Shown: positions 1 to 7,901 of the stretch, one piece after another
How positions within the stretch are numbered: the first letter of the stretch is position 1
How the letters are laid out: each line of letters starts with the position of its first letter
NCBI GenBank assembly: GCA_030550735.1
Contig: JAUQOT010000004.1
Span: forward strand, 1 to 26,590
Length of the DNA stretch: 26,590 bases
Source: Patescibacteria group bacterium
GTDB taxonomy: Bacteria > Patescibacteriota > Minisyncoccia > UBA6257 > HR35
Reading direction: 5' to 3'
The notes under the pieces: generated by a model
What the model saw: the letters and a program-made list of their open reading frames with translations, nothing else
Told to the model about the DNA's origin: nothing
Database searches by the model: none
Translations under genes and position numbers: made by a program

Positions 1-812
1 GTGGAAAAAATAAGATTATTAATGCAATTGGGGCTATTTTAGTTGCTTTTATCTTACCTTCGGTTTTAAATATGATTAATCCTAATATTTTTAGAGTTAA
101 GTGGGTATTTCCAAGAATTGAAAGAGCATCGCCTCCAGGTGTTGTAATTAAATATGAAGCCGGTTTTCTTCCTGGTTCAGATAATTCTGCTTTAGATCAA
201 TATTTTCCTGATTTCAAACCTGATCCAGAAAAATGTAGACCTATAAAAGACGAAGCATCATATTGTGATTGGAGAGGATTAGTTAGTTATTTTGGAAACG
301 AACAAGATGCACAAAAAGCTTCTGTAATTTGCAAAGCAGAAAGTGGAGCAAATCGTTGGCGTGAATCAAACATTGATAAATGTCAAGATGGGTATGCTTT
401 TTCTATTGGTCTTTTCCAAATTAATATGACAGCAACCGAGTTTTCTCTTAGTGATGGTACTAGGTGTATACCTACAGAAATATTTTATTTTGAGGGAAAC
501 TCTCCTAGGTTTAATTATGATTTAAAGAAATATGAGTGTACAGTTAAAAACAAGGATCTATATAACAAATGTAAAGAGGCATTAAAAGATCATAACTTAA
601 ATCTTAAATTAGCTAAATTAAAATATGAAGCCAGCGGTTTTGCTCCTTGGTCTGCTTGGGAAACACGTCAAAAATGCGGTCTTTGTTTATGTTTTAACGG
701 GTGTAAAAGATGCCTTAGACAAGCAAATTTATTTAAAAATATCTTAGGAAATTTCTTAAATTCTACTAATTTTTTATTTTCTTTAATAAAATTTAATAAA
801 AATGAGGAATAA
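1..812 (+). CDS. Pilin-like TM segment fused to lysozyme-like lytic transglycosylase (5' partial)
   Basis: The frame is open from base 3, upstream of the first visible ATG at 72, so the gene begins outside the window. The first visible residues form a hydrophobic helix ending in an Asn-Pro motif (INPNIF), resembling the second membrane helix of VirB2/TrbC-like pilins of Patescibacteria. After a Pro- and Cys-containing linker comes a lysozyme/transglycosylase-like core. It has CKAESGAN, whose Glu is the likely catalytic residue, then GYAFSIGLFQIN, and later SGFAPWSAWE. This would cleave peptidoglycan outside the membrane, as VirB1-like enzymes do for secretion channels or pili. More than ten Cys suggest disulfides. 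The gene overlaps the next by 11 bp. Family assignment is by motif only. Using the ATG at 72 alone would lose the membrane helix. Confidence 0.72.
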   Translation, partial: GKNKIINAIGAILVAFILPSVLNMINPNIFRVKWVFPRIERASPPGVVIKYEAGFLPGSDNSALDQYFPDFKPDPEKCRPIKDEASYCDWRGLVSYFGNEQDAQKASVICKAESGANRWRESNIDKCQDGYAFSIGLFQINMTATEFSLSDGTRCIPTEIFYFEGNSPRFNYDLKKYECTVKNKDLYNKCKEALKDHNLNLKLAKLKYEASGFAPWSAWETRQKCGLCLCFNGCKRCLRQANLFKNILGNFLNSTNFLFSLIKFNKNEE

Positions 813-1953
813 AACTTGGTTTATTATTGGAGCTTTAATTTTAATTTTACTTTTAGGAATATCTGGTTTAGGTTTTTATCTTAGTAAAAAAGCAGAAAAA
901 AAAGAAGAAAAACCAAAAATTGTTTCGGCTCCCGAATCAGATATTTCACCTCTTCCGATTAAAGAAGAAGAAAAAATTTTACCAACTCTACCTTCTTTAG
1001 AAAAGAAAGAAACTGGAACTGAAGAGTTAGTTACAACATCTACTTTCACTGGTGAAGAGGTAAAAACTCTTTTCGATAAAGAGTTTGGTTTTGGTGGTCT
1101 TATTTATCCTTATCTTTATATTTATGATAGAGATGAGGGGGTTTTAAAATATCTTAATCTTGAAGATAAAACATATAAAGAACTTTACAAAGGATTTTAT
1201 TTAAAAAACATTTCTGTTTCACCAACAAGAAAAAGAATCGTTTTTCAAGAAAACAATAAATGGAAAATAATTGATTTAGGTTTTGATACAACTAAAGAAT
1301 TAAAGTTTGATATTCAAAGTCATTTTTGGGTAAACGATACCCTTTATTTTTTTTCTTTTGTTGATTTTAAAGGGGGTGGACTATATAAATTTTCTGATTT
1401 TCAGAAAGAACCAGAATTAGTAAAACCATTAGATCTTATAGATGGAAAGATTAAATTCTTTAACAACTTAGTTTTAGTTTATGTTAGTCCTCTTATAAAT
1501 TCAAAATCTTATGTTTTTTCTTTTAATCTTAAAAAACCAAGTAATTGGCAAATTTATTTAGAAGAAAAAGATTTTTATTCTCTTCTTCCAAGTTCTAATG
1601 GAAAATATCTTTATTTGAGTTATCTTGAGGATGGCGAGTGGATTTCTAAAATTATCGATCAAAATAAGAAAGAAATAAAAAGATTTGATTGGGCAAGTTT
1701 TGAAGAAAAATGTACTTTTGAGGAAATTTTGGTTTGTGGTGTACCTTTAAATAAATTAGATTATCTAGATGATTGGTTTAAATTAAAAAGAAATTTTAAT
1801 GATAAAATAGTTATTTTTAATCCGCAAACAAATGAACAAAAAGAAATCAAATTAAATGGTTTTTATGATATTTTAAAACCTCAAAAAACTCCTTTAGGAA
1901 TCATTTTTTTCAATCGAAACGACTCTAAATTTTACATAGTAAATTTCAAATAA
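802..1953 (+). CDS. Membrane-anchored unknown protein, possible beta-propeller ectodomain
   Basis: A 383-residue protein of unknown function. Residues 1-5 are basic, about 7-29 form a single membrane helix, and about 30-60 are a Lys/Glu/Pro-rich linker. The rest alternates short beta-like stretches (for example YLYIYDRD, KWKIIDLG, NDTLYFFSF, GKYLYLSYL), as expected for a propeller-like exported domain, though no family is recognised with confidence. The start lies inside the end of the preceding transglycosylase-fusion gene (11-bp overlap), so the two are probably translated together and may act at the same surface complex. The last 60 bp overlap the end of convergent yidC on the other strand, and no terminator is visible. 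Confidence 0.75.
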   Translation: MRNKTWFIIGALILILLLGISGLGFYLSKKAEKKEEKPKIVSAPESDISPLPIKEEEKILPTLPSLEKKETGTEELVTTSTFTGEEVKTLFDKEFGFGGLIYPYLYIYDRDEGVLKYLNLEDKTYKELYKGFYLKNISVSPTRKRIVFQENNKWKIIDLGFDTTKELKFDIQSHFWVNDTLYFFSFVDFKGGGLYKFSDFQKEPELVKPLDLIDGKIKFFNNLVLVYVSPLINSKSYVFSFNLKKPSNWQIYLEEKDFYSLLPSSNGKYLYLSYLEDGEWISKIIDQNKKEIKRFDWASFEEKCTFEEILVCGVPLNKLDYLDDWFKLKRNFNDKIVIFNPQTNEQKEIKLNGFYDILKPQKTPLGIIFFNRNDSKFYIVNFK

Positions 1954-2535
1954 TTTTCTCTCTAAAACCATAAAAATTAAATTTAAAAACCAGTAAAAAG
2001 TAAAAAGACTAGGAAAATTTAAAATAACTAAAGCAATGAGAAAAAAAATAATTAATTGTTCTTTTTGTTTTTTTTCTTTATTAAAAACAAAAAATAATAA
2101 AAACTGGAAAAACAAAGTAAAAAATATTAAAACATAATTTATTTTTGAAAGATCTAAAATATTTAAAAAATAAAGATTATTTTTAGTTTCTAAAATTTTT
2201 CGCAGAGCAAAAAAAACAGATATCAGTATAGGAAAAGAAAGAAATTGAATAAAAAAATTAAAAACAGGGTTAAAATTTTCTTTTTTATAAATCTCGTTTA
2301 TTTTTTCTAAACTAGCTTGGGGGTTCTTTTTAAAATCTGTTCCTTTTATAATTTCTTCAATTTGAGGTTTTATTTTTTTTAACTTATTTTCCTCTAAGAA
2401 GACAAGATAATTCAAAGGCAGAAGAGAGGTTCTTAAAAGAAAAACAAAAACTATTAAAGCTAAACCGTAATCATGAGTTAAACTATATAAATATTCATAA
2501 AAACCAACAAAACTTAATGATAAAAAATCAAACAT
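1894..2535 (-). CDS. yidC: YidC/Oxa1 family membrane protein insertase
   Basis: A 213-residue YidC/Oxa1/Alb3-type insertase that inserts and folds proteins in the cytoplasmic membrane. The first core helix contains the groove arginine (R35 in LLRTSLLPL). A charged cytoplasmic hairpin follows (about 45-90, with KIKPQIEEI), then helices around 95-115, 135-155 and 160-190. It lacks the large periplasmic domain of Gram-negative YidC and is shorter than typical Firmicutes SpoIIIJ, with no clear lipoprotein signal. It is the last gene of the rpmH-rnpA-yidC operon; its start overlaps the end of rnpA by 8 bp. Its 3' end overlaps a convergent gene by 60 bp. Confidence 0.9.
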   Translation of the reverse strand: MFDFLSLSFVGFYEYLYSLTHDYGLALIVFVFLLRTSLLPLNYLVFLEENKLKKIKPQIEEIIKGTDFKKNPQASLEKINEIYKKENFNPVFNFFIQFLSFPILISVFFALRKILETKNNLYFLNILDLSKINYVLIFFTLFFQFLLFFVFNKEKKQKEQLIIFFLIALVILNFPSLFTFYWFLNLIFMVLERKLFEIYYVKFRVVSIEKNDS

Positions 2536-2866
2536 TTTTTATTAATTCCATTAATTCTTTTTTTAAATCGTTATAGTTTTTTGTTAAAATTTCTTTGTTT
2601 TTAACAAAAATAATAAAATCTTTATTAATATTAAAGCCGCTTTTTATTTCATTTTCTATTATACTATAAATTCTCCTTTTAATTCTATTTCTCTCAACGG
2701 CTTTTTTAAAAATTTTAACTAAAGGTTTAACTGCAAATCTTGGATGATTTAATTTGTTTTTTTTAAAAAGAATTAAAAAATTAAAATTTTCTTTTTTAGA
2801 AAAATCCCTATTTTTAAAAAATTCTTTAATATCATCTCCTTTTAATCTATAAACTTTTTTTAGCAT
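2528..2866 (-). CDS. rnpA: Ribonuclease P protein component
   Basis: The protein subunit of RNase P, which binds the catalytic RNA (encoded here at 14819-15175) and the 5' leader of pre-tRNA. The family signature, a basic helix with the RNR core (AVERNRIKRRI), is present around residues 55-65, after an early basic segment (RLKGDDIKEFFKNRDF). The ATG at 2866 (112 aa) is chosen because it lies 2 nt after the rpmH stop. An in-frame TTG at 2872 would add two residues and overlap rpmH. The gene sits between rpmH and yidC, the classical order. Confidence 0.92.
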   Translation of the reverse strand: MLKKVYRLKGDDIKEFFKNRDFSKKENFNFLILFKKNKLNHPRFAVKPLVKIFKKAVERNRIKRRIYSIIENEIKSGFNINKDFIIFVKNKEILTKNYNDLKKELMELIKNV

Positions 2867-2868
2867 TA

Positions 2869-2982
2869 TCAAGCTATTCTTTTTCTTCCTTTTCTTCGTC
2901 TGTTCCTTAAAATCCTTCTTCCGCTTGGTGATCTCTTTCTAATCAAAAAACCTGATGTTCTTTTTTTCTTTCTTTTGGTCAT
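2869..2982 (-). CDS. rpmH: Large ribosomal subunit protein bL34
   Basis: Reading the minus strand from the ATG at 2982 gives a 37-residue, highly basic protein ending in TGA at 2869. It carries the bL34 signature: [17 protein letters not shown] followed by [12 protein letters not shown]. The usual bacterial length is 44-46 residues, so this copy is short, missing mostly the N-terminal KRTYQPS-like segment, which is replaced by a Lys/Arg run. It is the first gene of the operon with rnpA and yidC, divergent from dnaA across 74 bp. The TGA stop supports the standard genetic code here. Confidence 0.95.
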   Translation of the reverse strand: MTKRKKKRTSGFLIRKRSPSGRRILRNRRRKGRKRIA

Positions 2983-3036
2983 TTGATTTAATTAACAATT
3001 TTCTCACAATTTTTACAACTTGAAGAAAGGATTTTA

Positions 3037-3049
3037 ATTATATTATAAT
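3037..3049. promoter_or_regulatory. Back-to-back -10 elements for rpmH (minus) and dnaA (plus)
   Basis: The plus strand carries TATAAT at 3044-3049 with TTGAAG at 3020-3025 (18-nt spacer). It lies exactly 7 nt before the dnaA ATG, so the dnaA mRNA is probably leaderless. On the minus strand a TATAAT lies at 3042-3037, which would start an rpmH transcript with a leader of roughly 50 nt. Its -35 is not evident. The promoter calls are inferred from sequence only. Confidence 0.6.
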
Positions 3050-3056
3050 ACACTTA

Positions 3057-4433
3057 ATGGTTCCTCCGGATGTTTTTGAAGAAATTTGGCAAAAAGTTTT
3101 AGAAAACATTAAAAACGAGGTTGGCGAAAAAACATATAATACCTGGTTTAATGAATTTTTACCTCAAACTTATATTCATAATTGTCTAAAAATTTCTGTT
3201 CCGAGTAAATTTATAAAAGATTGGCTTGAAAAAAATTTCTACCATACGATTTACAAAATAGTAAAAACTTATTTTCCTGAAATTAAAACGATTGAATTCG
3301 TTGTAAATTCATCGACTAATAGTTATGTTATAAAACAAAAAAGTACAGTAATAAAAAGGTTACAATCTTTAGCTCTCAAGAGCCACCAAAAGCTTTCAAT
3401 TTTTGATGTTAATCCCCAAACCAATCTTAATCCTCGCTATCGTTTTGATAATTTTGTTGTTGGAAAAAGTAACGAACTTGCTTTTTCTGCTTGTCAAGCC
3501 GTTGTTAAAAACCTGGGGAATCTTCATAATCCGCTATTTATTTACGGACCAGTTGGTGTAGGTAAAACTCATCTTCTTCAAGCTACGGGGAATGAGATTT
3601 TAAAAATTTATAAAAATTTAAAAATTAAATATTTAACAACCGAAGATTTTACTAACCAATATATAAACGCAATTAAAAATCAAACCACCGAAGAATTTCG
3701 TTTTAAGTTTAGAGATATCGATGTTTTAATATTAGATGATGTTCATTTTCTTTCAGGGAAAATAAGCACCCAAGAAGAACTGTTTCATACTTTTAATTTT
3801 CTTTATAATCTTTCTAAACAAATAATCTTTTCATCGGATAGACCGCCTTTTTTAATTCCTGATATCGAAGAAAGATTAAAATCTAGATTTGAAGGTGGAT
3901 TAGTTGTTGATATTAACCCTCCTGATTTTGAAACAAGAGTCGCTATTTTAAAATTAAAATCTCAAGAAAGAGGGGTTGTTTTTGATGATTTTGTTTATGA
4001 ATATATTGCTGAGAAATTTACTAACAATATAAGAGAATTAGAAGGTGCTTTATCTTTAGTTATTTTTGAAAGTAAGTTTGTGGATAAATTAACGCCTGAA
4101 AAATTGAAAGAAATTCTTAAAAAATTTACTAAAGAGCAATTTAATAAATTCACACCTAAAAAGATTATCAAAACCCTTCTTTCTCATTATGAAATCAAAG
4201 AAGAAGATATTATTAAGCAAATAAGAAGTAAACATTTGGTGAAAATTAGACAAATCTTAATATACTTTTTAAGAGAATATTCACATCTTTCTTACACATC
4301 AATTGCTGAAATTTTTAAAAAAGATCATACAACTATAATTTATTCTTATGAAAAAATTGTTAAAGAATTAAAAGAGAATGAAAACCTTAAACAAGAAATC
4401 GAAATTATTAAGTCGAAATTATTAGAAAATTAA
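3057..4433 (+). CDS. dnaA: Chromosomal replication initiator protein DnaA
   Basis: The initiator ATPase that binds and melts the replication origin. All four domains are visible in 458 residues. Domain I (about 1-75) contains the WF-type interaction region. A short linker follows, then the AAA+ module (about 125-340) with Walker A GPVGVGKT near residue 164, Walker B LILDDVHF near 224 and an arginine-rich sensor region (DIEERLKSRFEGG). Domain IV (about 355-458) carries the DNA-binding signature with DHTTI near residue 422. A TATAAT 7 nt upstream supports this ATG. dnaN follows after 77 bp. Confidence 0.97.
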   Translation: MVPPDVFEEIWQKVLENIKNEVGEKTYNTWFNEFLPQTYIHNCLKISVPSKFIKDWLEKNFYHTIYKIVKTYFPEIKTIEFVVNSSTNSYVIKQKSTVIKRLQSLALKSHQKLSIFDVNPQTNLNPRYRFDNFVVGKSNELAFSACQAVVKNLGNLHNPLFIYGPVGVGKTHLLQATGNEILKIYKNLKIKYLTTEDFTNQYINAIKNQTTEEFRFKFRDIDVLILDDVHFLSGKISTQEELFHTFNFLYNLSKQIIFSSDRPPFLIPDIEERLKSRFEGGLVVDINPPDFETRVAILKLKSQERGVVFDDFVYEYIAEKFTNNIRELEGALSLVIFESKFVDKLTPEKLKEILKKFTKEQFNKFTPKKIIKTLLSHYEIKEEDIIKQIRSKHLVKIRQILIYFLREYSHLSYTSIAEIFKKDHTTIIYSYEKIVKELKENENLKQEIEIIKSKLLEN

Positions 4434-4510
4434 CAGTTTATTAAATTTTTATTTTTCTTTTTCGTTAGAATGTATTATAAAAAATAAAGTTTTCCCCAAA
4501 ATTTACAAAA
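4434..4510. other. dnaA-dnaN intergenic gap; weak dnaN promoter, no clear origin boxes
   Basis: This 77-bp A+T-rich gap is where many bacteria keep DnaA boxes. I find no TTATCCACA and only one 7/9 match (TTTTCCCCA, around 4490-4498). A TATTAT at 4473-4478 could be a -10 for dnaN, giving a leader of about 25 nt without a Shine-Dalgarno sequence. The region is therefore not a convincing oriC on its own. Confidence 0.4.
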
Positions 4511-5635
4511 ATGATTATTACTGTTTCTTTAAATAAATTAAAAGAAATAATAAATATTGTTAATAATATTTGTCCTAAAAAAAGTGATTTAAATGTTTTG
4601 AATTATTTTTATCTTGAAGCCAAAAACAAAGAAATTTTTATCCAAGCAACTGATTTAGAAATAAATTATCAAACAAAATTTCCTGCAAAAATTGAAAAAG
4701 AAGGCAAAATTCTTATACCTGCAAAACAATTTGAAAAAATTGTTGATAACTTGTTCGAAGAAGATATTACTTTAGAGGTCAACAAAGATGTTCTTTATAT
4801 AAGAGGAAAGAAATTTTTTGTTAACTTACCAGGTTTAAATGAAGAAGAATACCCAACTTTTTCGCCGATTAATAAAGATAAATTTTTAGAAATAGATAAC
4901 GAGATTTTTATGGAAAGTCTTGAAAAACTTTACCCAGTACTTCAAACTTCAGATATTAGACCAGAATTTTCAGGTGTTTATTTTGATTTTACTCCTCAGG
5001 GTTTAAATTTAGTTGCTACAGACTCTCTCCGTTTAGCAGTTATAAAAATAAAACCTGCTTTCTATGAAACAAATATAGAAAACAGTGGAACCTTGGTTCC
5101 TTTTCGGATCATTAAGGAATATAAAAGTATAAAAAGAAAATCAGGAAAACTAAAAGTTTATTTTGAAGAAAATCAAGTTACTTTTGAATTAATGAGTCAT
5201 ATTTTAACAAGTAAATTAATTGCTATCGATTATCCAAATTATAAAGATTATTTAAATCCACCAAGTTTTATTTTTACTCTCTCTTTAGACAGAGATGAGG
5301 TTATTAAAGTTTTGAAATTAAATGAAGTTTATCTATCAACATTAAAAGAATTAGAATGCGAATTTAATTTTGAAGAAAATAAACTTTATTTTTATACAAA
5401 AAATGAACTTTTAGGAGAAGCTAAAACTGAAGTCGATTTTGAAGTTAAGGAAAATAATTATAATAACTCAGTTTTTAAAATTAAATTTAATTTTGATTTT
5501 TTTTACGACGGTTTTTATGTTTTAAATTCAGATAAAGCTCTTTTAAATTTCTTTAGTACCGGCGAAGAACTTTTCCCTCTTTATCTTGTTTCACCAGTAG
5601 AAGAAGATTTTATTTATATTTCCGCTCATCTTTAA
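4511..5635 (+). CDS. dnaN: DNA polymerase III beta subunit (sliding clamp)
   Basis: The ring-shaped processivity clamp of the replicative polymerase. The 374-residue length and three-repeat layout fit the family. Recognisable landmarks include the domain 1 strand pattern (YLEAKNKEIFIQATDLEI), a segment equivalent to FPxLPE-type turns (GLNEEEYPTF) and the domain 2 signature (SGVYFDF followed by GLNLVATDSLRLAV). The C-terminus ends in the usual hydrophobic strand with a VSP motif. Its stop codon overlaps the start of a small downstream ORF (TAATG). recF, the usual next gene, is absent here. Confidence 0.95.
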   Translation: MIITVSLNKLKEIINIVNNICPKKSDLNVLNYFYLEAKNKEIFIQATDLEINYQTKFPAKIEKEGKILIPAKQFEKIVDNLFEEDITLEVNKDVLYIRGKKFFVNLPGLNEEEYPTFSPINKDKFLEIDNEIFMESLEKLYPVLQTSDIRPEFSGVYFDFTPQGLNLVATDSLRLAVIKIKPAFYETNIENSGTLVPFRIIKEYKSIKRKSGKLKVYFEENQVTFELMSHILTSKLIAIDYPNYKDYLNPPSFIFTLSLDRDEVIKVLKLNEVYLSTLKELECEFNFEENKLYFYTKNELLGEAKTEVDFEVKENNYNNSVFKIKFNFDFFYDGFYVLNSDKALLNFFSTGEELFPLYLVSPVEEDFIYISAHL

Positions 5636-5844
5636 TGTTTAGGAAAATAGATAAAAAATTAGATGAGATATTTCTTTTAGCTAAAATTTTGAAAGAAAAA
5701 TTCCCCAATGTAAAAATTAAAATAAAAGATAGAGGTGAGTTTTATGAAATTTTTTCTTCTTCCCCAATAGATAAATATCAATTTGAAGAATTAAAATATT
5801 TAGTTTTTAGTAAATTAGGTAAAAAAATCAAATTTATTCGTTAA
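5635..5844 (+). CDS. Small basic unknown protein coupled to dnaN
   Basis: A 69-residue Lys-rich protein I do not recognise. It begins on the last base of the dnaN stop (TAATG), so translation is likely coupled to dnaN. The pattern helix (about 1-22), beta strand (KIKIKD), strand (YEIFSS), helix (DKYQFEELKYLVFSKL), strand suggests a small alpha/beta fold. It occupies the place where recF often lies but is far too short to be RecF. Its 3' end overlaps the end of the convergent PBP gene by 11 bp. Confidence 0.65.
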   Translation: MFRKIDKKLDEIFLLAKILKEKFPNVKIKIKDRGEFYEIFSSSPIDKYQFEELKYLVFSKLGKKIKFIR

Positions 5845-7864
5845 AATTCTTAAGCCAATTTAAAACCCCTTCTTCCCATCTTGAAAATTGAGGATCTAAA
5901 TAAGGATTTTCAGGAATAGGTCCTAAAGGATTATTTCTATCAACATAAAATAAGATATCATGAATTCCGTAAGAAGTAATCCACTCACCATTCATCATTG
6001 GTTTATTAACAGTTCTTGGTTCTGGGGGGTCAAATTTATTTTCTAAAAGAAGGCCGTTATCGATTAATGTTTGAAGAAAATCGTGAAATATAGGAAGAGC
6101 AGCAACTAAACTTGCTCCTAAAGAATTCATTTTTCTTCCATCAGTATTTCCAGCCCAAACACCAACTACCAAATCTTTTGTATAACCAAAAGTCCATGCG
6201 TCTTGATAAAATTGGGTTGTTCCTGTTTTTAAAGCAACTTCATAATCACCAAAATCAGTAAGATGAAAACTTCTTTGAAAAAGCCCTCGTCGAGCATCTT
6301 TATCTTTTAGAATATCAGTAACTAATCTTGCTGTTTCTACAGAAATTATTCTTTCTTCTTTTGGATAGTATTCATAAATTATTTTAGGTGGTTGAGTTAT
6401 TTTTAAAATTAATGTTTGTGATACTAAAATTCCATCGTTTGCTAAGGCTCCATAAAATCTTATTAAATCTTTCATTTTAACTTCAGCTGAACCCAAAGCC
6501 ATTGACAAACCATAATTTTGCCAATTCTTTAAATAATCCATTCCTGATTTTCTGGCTAAATCAACAACCCTTTCCGGAATTGCTAAATAAAAAACTTTTA
6601 CCGATGGAACATTTCTTGATTCAGCCAAAGCTTGTCTAAGAGTAACCGGTCCTTTAAAAATTTTGTCAAAATTTTTAGGTCGATAACCACCAAAATCAGT
6701 TGGAACATCAAAAACAATTGTTTTATCAGAATAACCTAATTCAAATAAGGCAGCATAAGATATTGGTTTAAAAGCGGAACCTGGCTGTCTTAATCGAAAA
6801 GGAACATTGACTTGACCGTCAATTGATTCATCAAAAAAATCTTTCGATCCAACTAAAGCTAAAACTTCACCAGTTTTAGGGTTAATTACCATCATAGCTG
6901 CGTTTGCTCCTCCATAATTTTTTTTGTTTTGTTCAGCTCTTTTTTTAATAACATCTTCGGCTATTTTTTGGATTTTCAAATCAAGAGTAGTGACAACTCT
7001 TAAATTTAATTCTTCTAAGTTTTTATCAGGAAAAAATTTTTTTAATTCTTGAACAACTTCCATAACAAAATGCGGAGCAATAATATTAGTATACTTTCTT
7101 TTAACAAGTTTTATTTCCGAGGAAATAGCCTTTTGATATTCAAGATCAGATAAATAACCAAAATCTTTTAATCTTTTCAAAATATAATCCCTTCTTTCTT
7201 TTAATCTTTTTAAATTTTCTTCTTTAATAGGTGCATAATAAAGAGGGGATTTAGCAATAGAAACTAAAATTGCTGCTTCAGACCAGTCAATAAATTCTAT
7301 TTTTTTATCAAAATAATATTCACTTGCAGCTGCAATACCTATATTACCTTCACCAAAATAAATCGAATTAATATAATAAGTAAAAATTTGTTCTTTGGTG
7401 TATTTTTTTTCTAATTTGTAAGCAAGAATAATTTCTTTTAGTTTTCTGGTAATTGTTTTTTCTGGTGATAAAAATAAATTTCTTGCCAATTGTTGAGTTA
7501 TTGTAGATCCTCCGTACTTTAAACCTCCACTTTTTAAATTTAAATAAATCGATCTTAAAACACTTTTTAAGCTAAAACCTTGATGTTTAAAAAAGTCAGC
7601 GTCTTCGGCAACTAAAAAAGCTTTTATAATTTTGTCAGGAATTTTATCGAAATCAACCCATTTTCGACGAAAACCGATTTTATAAAGAAGAGTAGTTTCA
7701 CTTCTATCGTAAATCTCTGTTCCACCGCTAACGATTTTTTCTCCTAAAATTTCTGGATCAGGCAAATCTTTGGTTAAATAAAAATAAAATGCAATTAGAG
7801 CTGTTCCTAGAAGAAAAATAGCGATGATTAAAATTTTTAGAAAAATAAATAATTTCCTCTTCAT
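5834..7864 (-). CDS. Class A penicillin-binding protein (glycosyltransferase 51 plus transpeptidase)
   Basis: A bifunctional murein synthase of the PBP1A/MrcA type, 676 residues. An N-terminal membrane helix (about 7-29) precedes the GT51 domain, with the catalytic-Glu motif VAEDADFFKHQGF near residue 85 and GGSTITQQLARNLFL near 118. The penicillin-binding transpeptidase has the SxxK motif GSAFKP near residue 363, an SxN-type motif in AESRNVPS and KTGTT near 543. It polymerises and cross-links peptidoglycan outside the membrane. TAAAAT at 7878-7873 (minus) lies 8 nt before the ATG, so the mRNA is probably leaderless. It is divergent from pilB across 37 bp. Confidence 0.94.
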   Translation of the reverse strand: MKRKLFIFLKILIIAIFLLGTALIAFYFYLTKDLPDPEILGEKIVSGGTEIYDRSETTLLYKIGFRRKWVDFDKIPDKIIKAFLVAEDADFFKHQGFSLKSVLRSIYLNLKSGGLKYGGSTITQQLARNLFLSPEKTITRKLKEIILAYKLEKKYTKEQIFTYYINSIYFGEGNIGIAAASEYYFDKKIEFIDWSEAAILVSIAKSPLYYAPIKEENLKRLKERRDYILKRLKDFGYLSDLEYQKAISSEIKLVKRKYTNIIAPHFVMEVVQELKKFFPDKNLEELNLRVVTTLDLKIQKIAEDVIKKRAEQNKKNYGGANAAMMVINPKTGEVLALVGSKDFFDESIDGQVNVPFRLRQPGSAFKPISYAALFELGYSDKTIVFDVPTDFGGYRPKNFDKIFKGPVTLRQALAESRNVPSVKVFYLAIPERVVDLARKSGMDYLKNWQNYGLSMALGSAEVKMKDLIRFYGALANDGILVSQTLILKITQPPKIIYEYYPKEERIISVETARLVTDILKDKDARRGLFQRSFHLTDFGDYEVALKTGTTQFYQDAWTFGYTKDLVVGVWAGNTDGRKMNSLGASLVAALPIFHDFLQTLIDNGLLLENKFDPPEPRTVNKPMMNGEWITSYGIHDILFYVDRNNPLGPIPENPYLDPQFSRWEEGVLNWLKNFNE

Positions 7865-7901
7865 TAAATTTAATTTTAAATTATAATTAAAGTTAAGATA
7901 A
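7865..7901. promoter_or_regulatory. Divergent promoter region between the PBP gene and pilB
   Basis: This 37-bp gap holds both promoters. On the minus strand, TAAAAT at 7873-7878 lies 8 nt before the PBP ATG. On the plus strand, TATAAT at 7882-7887 lies 14 nt before the pilB ATG, predicting a leader of only about 7 nt. The overlapping ATTATA at 7880-7885 is TATAAT on the minus strand. The -35 elements would fall inside the opposite coding sequences. Confidence 0.5.

Noticed and set aside
2870..2872. TTG start for rnpA two codons upstream
   Set aside because: The ATG at 2866 follows the rpmH stop by 2 nt and fits better; the TTG would overlap rpmH and add only two residues.
5635..5844. Remnant of recF after dnaN
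   Set aside because: Only 69 residues, with no Walker motif or similarity to RecF visible.
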